This document shows positions 1 to 6,785 of a stretch of 13,668 nt of DNA, piece by piece. The notes under the pieces were generated by a model. That model did not search any database, had not been told where the DNA came from, and was given only the letters and a program-made list of their open reading frames with translations. The position numbers and the translations under genes are program-made. Source of the stretch: CAZJRB01 sp964547995 (GTDB taxonomy: Bacteria; Planctomycetota; Planctomycetia; Pirellulales; Thermoguttaceae); assembly GCA_964547995.1 (NCBI GenBank), contig CAZJRB010000158.1:1-13668 (forward strand). The letters are read 5' to 3'. Positions within the stretch are counted from its first letter, which is position 1. Every line of letters begins with the position of its first letter.

Positions 1-89
1 GAACTCGCTTTTTGTTAAATCTTAAATCCAAATGCTAGCACCTGCATAATGTTGCTGCGTGCCGGGGTTCCGTTAGAACAACCCTTGTC

Positions 90-821
90 ATGGAAGAACC
101 TGGAACACATCCCATTGAACGGCCTGCGCCGCCGCTCCAGTTCAGCTTGCGGAGCTTGTTGATTCTGCAAGCGGCGTTTGCACTCTTTCTGGCGATGTTG
201 TTGGCGGCAAGGGCGTTTGCGCTGATTCCCTTGTTTCTCGGAACGCTGACGTACATGGCGGTCCACGTGGACCCAAACCATGCCCGTTGGAAACGCCTGA
301 TTGTCGGAACCCTCGGCGGCGTGGTGCTGCCGTGTTTGTGCGTCACGTACGACCCGGGGATACTCCGCGGGTCCGGACCGGGTGGCGACTGGCAGCCTTT
401 CCTCTATGTCCACCTCCTCTTCCAAATGCTGGCGTTGTCGGCCTGGTTGCTTCTCGACAGGCGACTGCCCGCATTGGGCGGCGTATTCTCGGGAGTCTTG
501 TACACCGGCGCCATAACCGCCATGTTGATCGGTCTGCCAATGCTCTTTATCTCGCTGCTTGGATTGCTATTTGTCATCGGAGTGCTCGGACTTGTGCCGT
601 GGCTTACGTGCTACGTCTTCGCAGTCAACGCCGCCGAGGCGTTTCGACGGGCCCGAAATGCCATCGGCGCGACAATGGCATCGTACGGCGTGTTGGTCGG
701 GATAACCGTTGCCATCGTGATCCCGTTGGCCGTCAACGCCGTTTTTGGTACAATGCTCGAACAAGCGATTGAGGCGGTGAATTGGCCCGGCCCGTTCCCG
801 GAGGCGTTGTTCCCTTTTTAG
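90..821 (+). CDS. Polytopic membrane protein of unknown function
   Basis: Predicted 243-residue integral membrane protein. I do not recognise a family with a known activity. A short polar N-terminus (residues 1-16) is followed by a QFSLRSLLILQ segment; an FSLRSLL motif just before the first membrane helix is common in small planctomycete membrane proteins. Hydrophobic stretches suggest roughly seven helices: about 20-58 (two), 68-86, 103-122, 126-180 (two or three) and 193-220. There are no obvious catalytic motifs or cysteine pairs. The ATG at 90 is the first in frame, but no clear Shine-Dalgarno precedes it. The stop lies 25 bp before the next gene on the same strand, so the two may form an operon. 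That the gene is real is fairly sure from its length and hydrophobicity pattern; its function is unknown. Confidence 0.75.
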   Translation: MEEPGTHPIERPAPPLQFSLRSLLILQAAFALFLAMLLAARAFALIPLFLGTLTYMAVHVDPNHARWKRLIVGTLGGVVLPCLCVTYDPGILRGSGPGGDWQPFLYVHLLFQMLALSAWLLLDRRLPALGGVFSGVLYTGAITAMLIGLPMLFISLLGLLFVIGVLGLVPWLTCYVFAVNAAEAFRRARNAIGATMASYGVLVGITVAIVIPLAVNAVFGTMLEQAIEAVNWPGPFPEALFPF

Positions 822-846
822 CGAAGAGTGCCGAGGGACCATAACC

Positions 847-2043
847 GTGAACAGACTGCAAACGTGGATTCTGCGGTTGCTCGCGTGCATCGCTTTCGCC
901 CTTTCCGCCGTGCCGGGTGCGGCGGCGTTCCGCTATCGCGAGGGGACGCACCAAGGGGCGGCGCTGAAGTACGTCAACGACCTGCCGGTCCTTCTGCTGC
1001 GCGGCACGCCACAAGAGATGGGCGATCAGGCCGCCGTGCTGACCCCAAACGCGGTAAAGCAGCTTATGGACTATCCGAAGAAGTTGCTTCAGCAGCGCGG
1101 GCGCGGATCCTCGTGGCCCAAAATGCAGAAAGCAAGCGAGAATCTCTGGCGCCGGGTTCCGGATGACTATCAACGGGAACTCGACGCCTTCGCCCGCAAG
1201 GCCGGCGTCCAACGCGACGATCTGATCGCGGCCAATACCCTGGTCGACATCCTTCTCGCGGTCGGCTGTTCCTCGCTGATCGTCGAGGGCGGCCGTAGTG
1301 CGACCGGGGCCCCGCTGTTCGGCCGCAACTTCGATTTCTACTCGCTCGGGATGCTCGACGAGTATTCCCTCGTAACGATCTACCGACCGAAAGGAAAACA
1401 CGCTTTCGCATCGGTCGGATTTCCCGGGATGATCGGCTGCTTCTCGGGCATCAACGACGCGGGGCTCGCCTTGGCCGTCCATCGGATTTACGCGGGCGGC
1501 GACGGTTCGCCGAAGTTCAACCCTCGGGGTACGCCGTACCTGTTCTGCTGCCGCCGGGTGCTCGAAGAGTGTGCCACGGTGGAAGAGGCCCAACGCCTGC
1601 TGCAAGGCATGGAACGGACCACGCTGATGTGCCTCGTCCTGTGCGATCGCCGCCGCGGAGCGGTGTTCGAAATCAGCCCCAAGAATGTGATCGCACGCCG
1701 CGGCAAAGACGGCATCTGCATATGTACCAATCATTTTCGCACCGAGACGATGGCCTTCAAAGGTAACCCGGCCAGAAATCGGGGTGGTCTGACATGCCCG
1801 CGATATCGAACGCTGATCGGCAGCCGGGATCTCAAGCAGCTCGACGTGGCGGCGGTGGCCGGGAAACTGCACGCGGCGAACCAGGGCGGCCAGACCCTGC
1901 AAACCATGATCTTCGAGCCGGCGCCGCTGGTGTTGCACCTGGCAATCGGTGAGCCGCCGTCATCGGCGTTGCCGCTTCGCCGGTTGGTGCTGGAACCGTT
2001 ACTGCGGACCTGCAACAAATCCGCTGGCGGTCACCCACCATAA
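847..2043 (+). CDS. Exported C45-family (acyl-CoA:6-APA acyltransferase-like) Ntn hydrolase
   Basis: A 398-residue protein starting at GTG 847, with GAGGG at 833-837 as a plausible ribosome binding site 9 bp upstream. Residues 1-27 look like a Sec signal peptide (Arg near the start, hydrophobic core, AAA before the mature end), so it probably acts in the periplasm. The mature part resembles peptidase family C45, Ntn hydrolases that self-cleave before a cysteine and then act on amide bonds. Visible signs are VGCSS with the presumed nucleophile Cys141, GRNFDF at 159-164, GINDAGLAL at 201-209 (Asn203 in the usual conserved Asn position) and TNHF at 294-297. About 140 residues precede Cys141, more than in the fungal enzyme, partly because of the signal peptide. 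The substrate cannot be told from sequence; amide hydrolysis is more likely than penicillin synthesis. It may be cotranscribed with the membrane protein 25 bp upstream. Confidence 0.82.
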   Translation: MNRLQTWILRLLACIAFALSAVPGAAAFRYREGTHQGAALKYVNDLPVLLLRGTPQEMGDQAAVLTPNAVKQLMDYPKKLLQQRGRGSSWPKMQKASENLWRRVPDDYQRELDAFARKAGVQRDDLIAANTLVDILLAVGCSSLIVEGGRSATGAPLFGRNFDFYSLGMLDEYSLVTIYRPKGKHAFASVGFPGMIGCFSGINDAGLALAVHRIYAGGDGSPKFNPRGTPYLFCCRRVLEECATVEEAQRLLQGMERTTLMCLVLCDRRRGAVFEISPKNVIARRGKDGICICTNHFRTETMAFKGNPARNRGGLTCPRYRTLIGSRDLKQLDVAAVAGKLHAANQGGQTLQTMIFEPAPLVLHLAIGEPPSSALPLRRLVLEPLLRTCNKSAGGHPP

Positions 2044-2094
2044 AGCCGCGACCGGCGGTCGCGCCCGCTACAAAGCCGCGACCGACGGTCGCGG
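2042..2094. repeat. Tandem pair of CCGCGACC hairpin repeats
   Basis: Two short palindromes in direct orientation follow the stop codon of the C45 gene. The first (2047-2063) has stem CGCGACC/GGTCGCG with loop GGC. The second (2076-2094) has stem CCGCGACC/GGTCGCGG with loop GAC. Each is preceded by AAAG, and the second by CTACAAAG. The stems are conserved while the loops differ, as in intergenic REP-like repeats. They might also help to end transcription of the upstream gene, but no T-run follows, so a classical terminator is not supported. Confidence 0.75.
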
Positions 2095-2187
2095 GAACCC
2101 TGGGTGAACGTTTCCCAATCCACTCCGTTTTACGGCGGAGATCGAGGCGAGGGGTTCTTCTGTTGCGCACGCTCTGGTTTTGCTTCT

Positions 2188-2210
2188 CCGCGACCAATGG
2201 TCGCGGCTTT
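2188..2210. repeat. Inverted third copy of the CCGCGACC hairpin repeat
   Basis: Stem CCGCGACC (2188-2195) pairs with GGTCGCGG (2199-2206) across loop AAT, followed by CTTTGTAG. Read on the other strand this is the same CTACAAAG-plus-hairpin unit as at 2076-2094, so the copy is inverted relative to the first two. It lies upstream of the uvrA promoter. Any coding frame extended through it towards uvrA would translate repeat DNA, which argues against a uvrA start upstream of 2361. Confidence 0.7.
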
Positions 2211-2289
2211 GTAGGAAAATGCTCCAGACCGTTGCGACCAGAACCGCAAGCGGGGCGGTTTTGGCAGGCGGTGCAAACACCCCTCGATC

Positions 2290-2318
2290 TTGCCCTGGGA
2301 AGCGGGCTGTGCTATATT
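2290..2318 (+). promoter_or_regulatory. Predicted sigma-70-type extended -10 promoter of uvrA
   Basis: TTGCCC at 2290-2295 and TATATT at 2313-2318 are separated by exactly 17 bp, and TGC directly before the -10 box makes an extended -10. Matches to the consensus are 4/6 and 5/6. Transcription would start near 2325, leaving a leader of about 36 nt before ATG 2361. It is one of the few promoter-like elements in the window that stands out from the GC-rich background. It is predicted from sequence only. Confidence 0.6.
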
Positions 2319-2333
2319 GAACGGTTTCCGAAC
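2319..2333. promoter_or_regulatory. Candidate SOS-type operator GAAC-N7-GAAC at the uvrA start site
   Basis: GAAC at 2319-2322 and GAAC at 2330-2333 are direct repeats separated by 7 bp; on the minus strand they read GTTC-N7-GTTC. That pattern is the LexA box known from alphaproteobacteria. It directly follows the -10 box and covers the predicted start site, an effective place for a repressor. An overlapping short inverted repeat, CGGTT/AACCG (2322-2334), is an alternative reading. Whether this organism's LexA binds such a sequence is unknown to me. Confidence 0.35.
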
Positions 2334-2360
2334 CGCTCCATCTCGTCGCCAGGGCGTCGT

Positions 2361-5189
2361 ATGAATCGGGAACCGCAAGAGGGCAAGCACGTTGCGGCCG
2401 AGAGCATCCGCATCCGCGGGGCCCGCGTACACAATCTCCGGGACATCGACGTCGACATCCCCCGAAACCGGCTCGTGGTGGTGACCGGTCCGAGCGGGTC
2501 GGGCAAGAGTTCGCTGGCCTTCGACACGCTCTACGCCGAGGGCCAGCGGCAGTACGTCGAAAGCCTCTCGGTCTACGCCCGGCAGTTCCTGCACCAGATG
2601 GAGCGGCCCGACGTCGATCTGATCGAAGGTCTTCAGCCGACCATTTCGGTCGACCAGCGTGCCGGCGCCCACAACCCCCGAAGCACCGTCGCCACGGTGA
2701 CCGAGATCTACGACTACATGCGGCTGCTCTGGGCGCGGCTGGGCAAGGCGGCCTGCTACCGGTGCGGCCGGCCAATCCGGCAGCAAACGCCCGAGCAGAT
2801 TGTCGACGAACTGCTGCGGCTGGACGACGGGACGCGCGTGATGATCCTTGCCCCGATGGTCCGCGGCCGCCGCGGCGAACACAAGGACGTCCTGGCAACC
2901 ATCCGCAAGGCGGGGCTCCTTCGCGCCCGGGTCGACGGCAAGGTGATTGACATCGGGAATCCACCCGAGCTGGCTCGCCGGAAATCGCACGACATCGAGG
3001 CGGTGGTAGACCGGGTCGTTATCCGCGACGGCATTGAAGGCCGCCTGGCCGAGTCGATCTACCTGGCCGTGAAGCACGGCGACGGACTCGTGCTCGCCAC
3101 GCACCAAGGGCCGGCGGACACCGGGGAAAAATGGTCCGACGAGCTGTTCAGCACACAATATGCCTGCCCAAACTGTAAGATCAGCTACGAGGAAATCGAA
3201 CCGAGGACGTTCAGTTTCAACAGCCCGTACGGGGCGTGTCCCGAGTGCGAGGGGCTCGGTTCCCGAGAGATGTTCGATCCCGAGTTGGTGATTCCGGACA
3301 AGCACCTTTCACTCGGTACGGGCGCCGTCGCTCCATGGAAAAACGCTACGCGGGCCGCCGTGCGCAAGTGCAAAAACCAGTTGCAGGATTTTATCTCCTC
3401 GGCCGGCTTCCGCTGGGACACGCCGCTGGAGAAGTTGGAACCGAAAGTGTTCGACCGGTTATTGAACGGCGACGGGAAAAAATTTCCCGGTGTGCTGACC
3501 ATGCTCGAAAAAGAATTCGTTACGACGACCAGCGAATCGAACCAGCGGCGGTTGCAGACGTTCCGCGGCAAGGTCGTTTGCAGCGCGTGCGGCGGGTCCC
3601 GCTTGCGCCGCGAAGCCCGAAGTGTCCGCATCGGCGAGGCGACAATACACGAAACGGCTGCATTGACGGTCTCGGAAGCGAGCGAGTTCTTCGGAAGGCT
3701 CAGCTTCCGCGAGGACGAACAAACGGTCGCCGGGCCGATTACCGGCGAAATCGCCTCGCGGCTGGAGTTTCTCGACAAGTTGGGACTCGCTTATCTCACG
3801 CTCGATCGACCGGCCGATACCCTCAGCGGCGGTGAGTTGCAGCGGGTGCGGCTGGCGGCCGGGTTGGGCTCGGGGCTTGTCGGCGTTTGCTACGTGCTGG
3901 ACGAGCCGTCGATCGGCCTGCACCCCCGCGATAACTCGCGGCTGATCGAGGCCTTGCGCGACTTGCAGGGCCACGGCAACACGGTCATCGTCGTCGAGCA
4001 CGACGAGGCCGTCATGCGCCGGGCCGATTGGCTGATCGACTTGGGCCCGGGGGCGGGGCGGCACGGGGGGAAAATCGTCGCCGAAGGAACACCGGAACAC
4101 GTCGGCAACAGCAATTCGCTCACCGGCGGCTATCTCTCCCGCCGCGCGAGAATCCCGCTGCCGGAGCGCCGCCGACGCACGGCCAAGACCCGCTCGATCA
4201 CGATCGAGGGCGTCGAAACCAATAACCTCAAGGGCGTGACGGCCAGGTTTCCCCTGTCGGCGTTCGTTTGTGTGACGGGTGTGAGCGGCTCGGGCAAGAG
4301 TTCGCTGCTGAACGAAACGCTTGCCCGGGCCTTGATCCGCCGCATGGGCGAAACCGCGGCGAAACCCGGTCCGCACAAGAGCCTTCGCGGAGCGGGTCAG
4401 GTCGAAAAGGTCGTCCAAGTCGACCAGTCGCCGATCGGCCGCACGCCGAGAAGCAATCCCGCCACCTACACCGGCGTGTTCGACGAAATCCGCAAGGTCT
4501 TCGCCAATACGCGCGGCGCCAGGCAACACGGCTACAAGGCCGGACGCTTCAGCTTCAACGTCAAGGGCGGCCGGTGCGAAGAATGCCAGGGCCAGGGCCG
4601 GAAAAAAATCGAAATGAATTTTCTGCCCGACCTCTACGTTACATGCTCCGTTTGTGAAGGGAAACGGTTCAACCACCAGACGCTTGCGGTCCGCTACCGC
4701 GACAAGTCGGTCGCCGACGTCCTCGACATGCGGATCGACGACGCCGCGGCGTTCTTCGAGAACTTCCAGGTGATCGCCAGACTGCTCCGCAGCATGCAGG
4801 AAGTGGGCCTGGGGTATCTCACCCTGGGACAGCCGTCCACTACGCTCTCCGGCGGCGAGGCCCAGCGGATCAAACTGGCCACCGAGCTCGGACGCGTCGA
4901 AACCGGCAAAACCCTCTACATCCTCGATGAGCCGACCACCGGCTTGCACTTCGACGACGTCAAGAAGCTGCTCGACGTGCTCGGCCGGCTGGTGGACCTG
5001 GGTAATACGGTCGTGGTGATCGAACACAATCTCGACGTGATCAAGACGGCCGACTGGATCATCGATCTCGGCCCCGAAGGCGGGGAAGCCGGCGGATACA
5101 TCATCGCCGCCGGAACCCCCGAACAGATCGCCGCCATCGACGAGAACCACACAGGGCGGTTTCTGCGGGCGGCACTCAACGGTGGATAG
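2361..5189 (+). CDS. uvrA: UvrABC excinuclease subunit A
   Basis: DNA-damage recognition ATPase of nucleotide excision repair; it dimerises, loads UvrB at lesions and acts in the cytoplasm. The 942-residue product matches the usual UvrA length of about 940. The two ABC modules are intact: Walker A GPSGSGKSS at 43-51 and GVSGSGKSS at 640-648, signatures LSGGELQRVRLA at 488-499 and LSGGEAQRIKLA at 829-840, and Walker B regions with VLDEPSIGLH and ILDEPTTGLH. Zinc-binding CxxC pairs are present before and after FSFNSPYGACPEC and in RCEECQG...CSVCEGKR. The frame stays open back to a TTG at 2163, but I chose ATG 2361: it has AGGG 6 bp upstream, lies just downstream of the predicted promoter, gives the family length, and everything before it is repeat DNA. 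No partner uvr genes are adjacent. Identification is essentially certain. Confidence 0.97.
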   Translation: MNREPQEGKHVAAESIRIRGARVHNLRDIDVDIPRNRLVVVTGPSGSGKSSLAFDTLYAEGQRQYVESLSVYARQFLHQMERPDVDLIEGLQPTISVDQRAGAHNPRSTVATVTEIYDYMRLLWARLGKAACYRCGRPIRQQTPEQIVDELLRLDDGTRVMILAPMVRGRRGEHKDVLATIRKAGLLRARVDGKVIDIGNPPELARRKSHDIEAVVDRVVIRDGIEGRLAESIYLAVKHGDGLVLATHQGPADTGEKWSDELFSTQYACPNCKISYEEIEPRTFSFNSPYGACPECEGLGSREMFDPELVIPDKHLSLGTGAVAPWKNATRAAVRKCKNQLQDFISSAGFRWDTPLEKLEPKVFDRLLNGDGKKFPGVLTMLEKEFVTTTSESNQRRLQTFRGKVVCSACGGSRLRREARSVRIGEATIHETAALTVSEASEFFGRLSFREDEQTVAGPITGEIASRLEFLDKLGLAYLTLDRPADTLSGGELQRVRLAAGLGSGLVGVCYVLDEPSIGLHPRDNSRLIEALRDLQGHGNTVIVVEHDEAVMRRADWLIDLGPGAGRHGGKIVAEGTPEHVGNSNSLTGGYLSRRARIPLPERRRRTAKTRSITIEGVETNNLKGVTARFPLSAFVCVTGVSGSGKSSLLNETLARALIRRMGETAAKPGPHKSLRGAGQVEKVVQVDQSPIGRTPRSNPATYTGVFDEIRKVFANTRGARQHGYKAGRFSFNVKGGRCEECQGQGRKKIEMNFLPDLYVTCSVCEGKRFNHQTLAVRYRDKSVADVLDMRIDDAAAFFENFQVIARLLRSMQEVGLGYLTLGQPSTTLSGGEAQRIKLATELGRVETGKTLYILDEPTTGLHFDDVKKLLDVLGRLVDLGNTVVVIEHNLDVIKTADWIIDLGPEGGEAGGYIIAAGTPEQIAAIDENHTGRFLRAALNGG

Positions 5190-5216
5190 TGAGTAGTGAG
5201 TAGTGGATAGTGGATA
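5182..5216. repeat. Heptameric tandem repeat over the uvrA stop codon
   Basis: Five consecutive 7-bp units read GTGGATA, GTGAGTA, GTGAGTA, GTGGATA, GTGGATA. The first unit contains the uvrA TAG stop at 5187-5189, so the tract begins inside the last codons and runs into the spacer. The period is exactly 7 and only two bases vary. I see no hairpin or terminator in it. Confidence 0.8.
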
Positions 5217-5252
5217 GATATTTGTTCTTTCTCTTGACCAAAGGAGGTTGTC

Positions 5253-5885
5253 ATGGCAATCCGGCTTGGGATCGTGGCTGCGGGTTTGATGTTCCTGGTT
5301 TGTGGCCGTTCTGTGCCGGCCGGGGAGGCGCCGAAGGCCGATCTCGACGCCCGGTTCGCGGCATTTCTGAAGAAACCGAGCGCCAAGAACTACCTCGCCG
5401 TGTTCAAGCAGGTCACGTCGAGCCCGAAGTACCAGCCGTACTCGAGGGTCCTCGACGAGGTTAAGGATTTGCTCGATAAGAAGCAGAACAAGGAGGCCCT
5501 GAAAAAGATCGACGGTGCGATGCCGGGGCTGCTGTTGAGCCCCAAGGCACACCTGTACGCCAGCGTTGCCGCTGTCAGGCTCAATGACAAGAAGAGGGCG
5601 GAGAAGGAACTCCTTGCCCAAAAGCAATGCCTCCAGGGGATGCTCAACTCAGGCGACGGCAGTCAGAAGAAGCCGTATCTGGTCACTTGTGTGTCAGATC
5701 AATACGATCTGCTGCGCCACCTGCGAAAGGCCGTAAAGATGCAAGGGCTGCGGCAAGACGGTGGGAAATCGTACGACATGATCTTCTGCACCGACGGCTC
5801 GGAGATATGGTTCGACATCACCACCGTGTTTGCAAGTCTGCGGCGCAGCATCAAGAAGCCCGACAAGAAGCCGAAATCCGATTGA
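5253..5885 (+). CDS. Exported hypothetical protein, DUF4919-like C-terminal part
   Basis: A 210-residue protein whose start at ATG 5253 is well supported by AAAGGAGG at 5240-5247, five bases upstream. Residues 1-23 look like a signal peptide (MAIR, hydrophobic core, SVPA before GEAP). Residues about 40-125 are helical, charged and TPR-like. The C-terminal part carries SGDGSQKKPYLVTCVSDQYDLLR and later YDMIFCTDGSEIWFDIT, the pattern I associate with DUF4919 proteins, whose role is unknown. A Lys/Pro-rich tail (KKPDKKPKSD) ends the protein. The gene stands alone after uvrA. Its last 45 codons occur again about 700 bp downstream as a remnant, with only synonymous or conservative changes. The DUF assignment is from memory of the pattern and is moderate. 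Confidence 0.8.
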   Translation: MAIRLGIVAAGLMFLVCGRSVPAGEAPKADLDARFAAFLKKPSAKNYLAVFKQVTSSPKYQPYSRVLDEVKDLLDKKQNKEALKKIDGAMPGLLLSPKAHLYASVAAVRLNDKKRAEKELLAQKQCLQGMLNSGDGSQKKPYLVTCVSDQYDLLRHLRKAVKMQGLRQDGGKSYDMIFCTDGSEIWFDITTVFASLRRSIKKPDKKPKSD

Positions 5886-5927
5886 AGCCGGGTACACGCG
5901 TGCCAAAGTGACACCCGCCGTTTTGCC

Positions 5928-6005
5928 GGGTGCCATGCCCACGCTTGTCATGGGCATGTTTCCGGATGTTGCAGAACATGCCCACGCAAGCGTGGGCATG
6001 GCACC
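5928..6005. repeat. BIME-like palindromic repeat, copy A (TGCCCACG family)
   Basis: Two head-to-head hairpin units form one long imperfect inverted repeat with arms 5928-5960 and 5975-6005. The right unit is a 10-bp stem CATGCCCACG/CGTGGGCATG with loop CAAG. The left unit has one stem mismatch (CATGGGCA instead of CGTGGGCA). It starts 42 bp after the stop of the DUF4919-like gene. An identical copy lies at 6641-6718 and a perfect version at 6385-6464. The arrangement resembles bacterial interspersed mosaic elements. Confidence 0.85.
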
Positions 6006-6016
6006 AGGCTCGAACA

Positions 6017-6041
6017 GCACTGCTGGACAAGCCAGCAGTGC
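6017..6041. repeat. REP-like hairpin, GCACTGCTGG family
   Basis: A perfect 10-bp stem GCACTGCTGG/CCAGCAGTGC encloses loop ACAAG, followed by CACCC. The stem is unrelated to the neighbouring palindromes, but the loop matches the RCAAG loops of the other repeat families in this window. A shortened remnant, CAGTGCCACCC, follows the duplicated palindrome at about 6722-6732, where the left half of the hairpin is missing. Confidence 0.8.
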
Positions 6042-6047
6042 CACCCA

Positions 6048-6242
6048 CCCGCTTTTCTGAGCGACCAAGTGAATCGCGCCGATGCCTCCGACGGGCAAAC
6101 CACGGCTTCGCTCTGCGATTTCGTATTGAATGTTGCTTGCGGAAAACATCGGGTTCGGCTGCTCTTCCCACGGAATCGGCCGCAATCGATGTTCAATCCG
6201 CCTCTTGGCATTCGCCAGCCGTTTTCGTATAATTGCTTTCAC
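6048..6242 (-). pseudogene. Truncated transposase N-terminus (IS1380-like / DDE group 1)
   Basis: On the minus strand a GTG at 6242, with a strong Shine-Dalgarno AAGGAGGA at 6249-6256 six bases upstream, opens a frame of 65 credible codons. The residues NAKRRIEHRLRP at 11-22 and ASNIQYEIAERSRGL at 35-49, then GGIGAIHLVAQKSG to 65, recall the N-terminus of planctomycete transposases annotated as IS1380 family. The expected continuation towards the DDE core is absent: from about 6047 the frame runs into the ACTGCTGG hairpin and palindrome A, then antisense through the DUF4919-like gene. The element was therefore cut at, or replaced by, REP DNA after its first 65 codons. It is not functional. 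The family assignment rests on remembered resemblance. Confidence 0.55.
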
Positions 6243-6384
6243 TCGAAATCCTCCTTGTAACAGGGTCCTGGGGTTTAATGTTTACCTTTAGACGCCTGAA
6301 AACACGGAAGGTTTCGAGTTTTCCATTTTTTGGCCAAAAATCACGCTTGATTGAGGTCTAGTGCCGTATGACAATTGAAACTAT
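6243..6384. other. Non-coding remnant upstream of the truncated transposase
   Basis: An AT-richer stretch between the transposase start and palindrome B. It holds the Shine-Dalgarno of the remnant and a 14-bp perfect palindrome at 6327-6340 (five T, GGCC, five A). It ends in GTGCCGTATGACAATTG at 6361-6377, which could be an old insertion-sequence end, but no matching second end is visible. I see no gene here. Confidence 0.4.
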
Positions 6385-6464
6385 GGGTGCCATGCCCACG
6401 CTTGCCGTGGGCATGTTTGTGGACGTTGCAGAACATGCCCACGGCAAGCGTGGGCATGGCACCC
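6385..6464. repeat. BIME-like palindromic repeat, copy B (perfect 33-bp arms)
   Basis: Arms 6385-6417 and 6432-6464 are perfect reverse complements over 33 bp with a 14-nt centre. Each arm itself folds into a 10-bp hairpin CATGCCCACG/CGTGGGCATG with a 5-nt loop (CTTGC on the left, GCAAG on the right). It is the best preserved member of the family and directly abuts the 5' boundary of the duplicated gene fragment at 6465. Confidence 0.9.
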
Positions 6465-6598
6465 GGCAGGACGGCGGCCGATCGTACGACGTGATCTTCT
6501 GCACCGACGGTTCGGAGATATGGTTCGACATCACCACCGTGTTTGCAAGTCTGCGGCGCAGCATCAAGAAGCCCGACAAGAAGCCGAAATCCGATTGA
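6465..6598 (+). pseudogene. 3'-terminal fragment of a DUF4919-like gene paralogue
   Basis: Encodes the last 44 codons of a protein almost identical to the C-terminus of the 5253-5885 gene, through the same TGA stop (6596-6598). The 5' part of the gene is missing and replaced by palindrome B. Differences from the intact gene are Lys to Arg, Met to Val and otherwise synonymous, which suggests it came from a once-selected paralogue. A frame opening at ATG 6368 runs through the palindrome into the fragment, but it has no ribosome binding site and I do not regard it as a gene. Confidence 0.8.
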
Positions 6599-6640
6599 AG
6601 CCGGGTACACGCGTGCCAAAGTGACACCCGCCGTTTTGCC

Positions 6641-6718
6641 GGGTGCCATGCCCACGCTTGTCATGGGCATGTTTCCGGATGTTGCAGAACATGCCCACGC
6701 AAGCGTGGGCATGGCACC
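6641..6718. repeat. BIME-like palindromic repeat, copy C
   Basis: Identical to copy A over all 78 bp, including the stem mismatch in its left unit, because it is part of the 259-bp duplication. It is followed by GCAGTGCCACCC, the remainder of a second hairpin that is complete after copy A. The rest of the spacer up to the HEAT gene stop (6733-6785) shows nothing I can name. Confidence 0.85.
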
Positions 6719-6785
6719 AGGCAGTGCCACCCGCCCGGGTGCCCCCTCCTTGGTCGCTTTGTACCAATGTGCCGGGGGTCGAGGA

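Larger units (their letters stand above)
6464..6722. repeat. Segmental duplication of 5751-6009
   Basis: These 259 bp align without gaps to 5751-6009, offset 713. I count seven mismatches, all within the first 48 bp (at original positions 5756, 5762, 5765, 5766, 5767, 5778 and 5798); the remaining 211 bp are identical, including the whole palindrome. The copy begins at the end of palindrome B and ends just after palindrome C, so it is bounded by palindromes on both sides. Confidence 0.9.

Noticed and set aside
1..89. Promoter for the first membrane protein gene
   Set aside because: CATAAT at 45-50 resembles a -10 box, but no -35 box lies at a suitable distance and the upstream sequence is cut off by the window edge.
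733..1938. Minus-strand open frame opposite the C45 gene (401 codons)
   Set aside because: Rich in Arg, His and Gln without domains, antisense to a gene with clear family motifs, and it crosses into the 3' end of the membrane protein gene.
2047..2094. Rho-independent terminator after the C45 gene
   Set aside because: The hairpins are GC-rich but no run of T follows either one, and an inverted copy lies far from any gene end; better called repeats.
2163..2360. Extension of uvrA to a TTG start, adding 66 residues
   Set aside because: The extra part translates repeat and promoter DNA, has no similarity to UvrA, and would require transcription from upstream of the predicted promoter.
3459..5627. 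Long open frame on the minus strand opposite uvrA (722 codons)
   Set aside because: It is antisense to a clearly conserved uvrA, and its composition is that of a GC-rich shadow frame with no recognisable domain. It also runs through the heptamer repeat.
6368..6598. A 76-codon open frame across palindrome B into the gene fragment
   Set aside because: It starts at an ATG without a ribosome binding site and its first third is translated palindrome; better seen as a chance fusion in a pseudogene.
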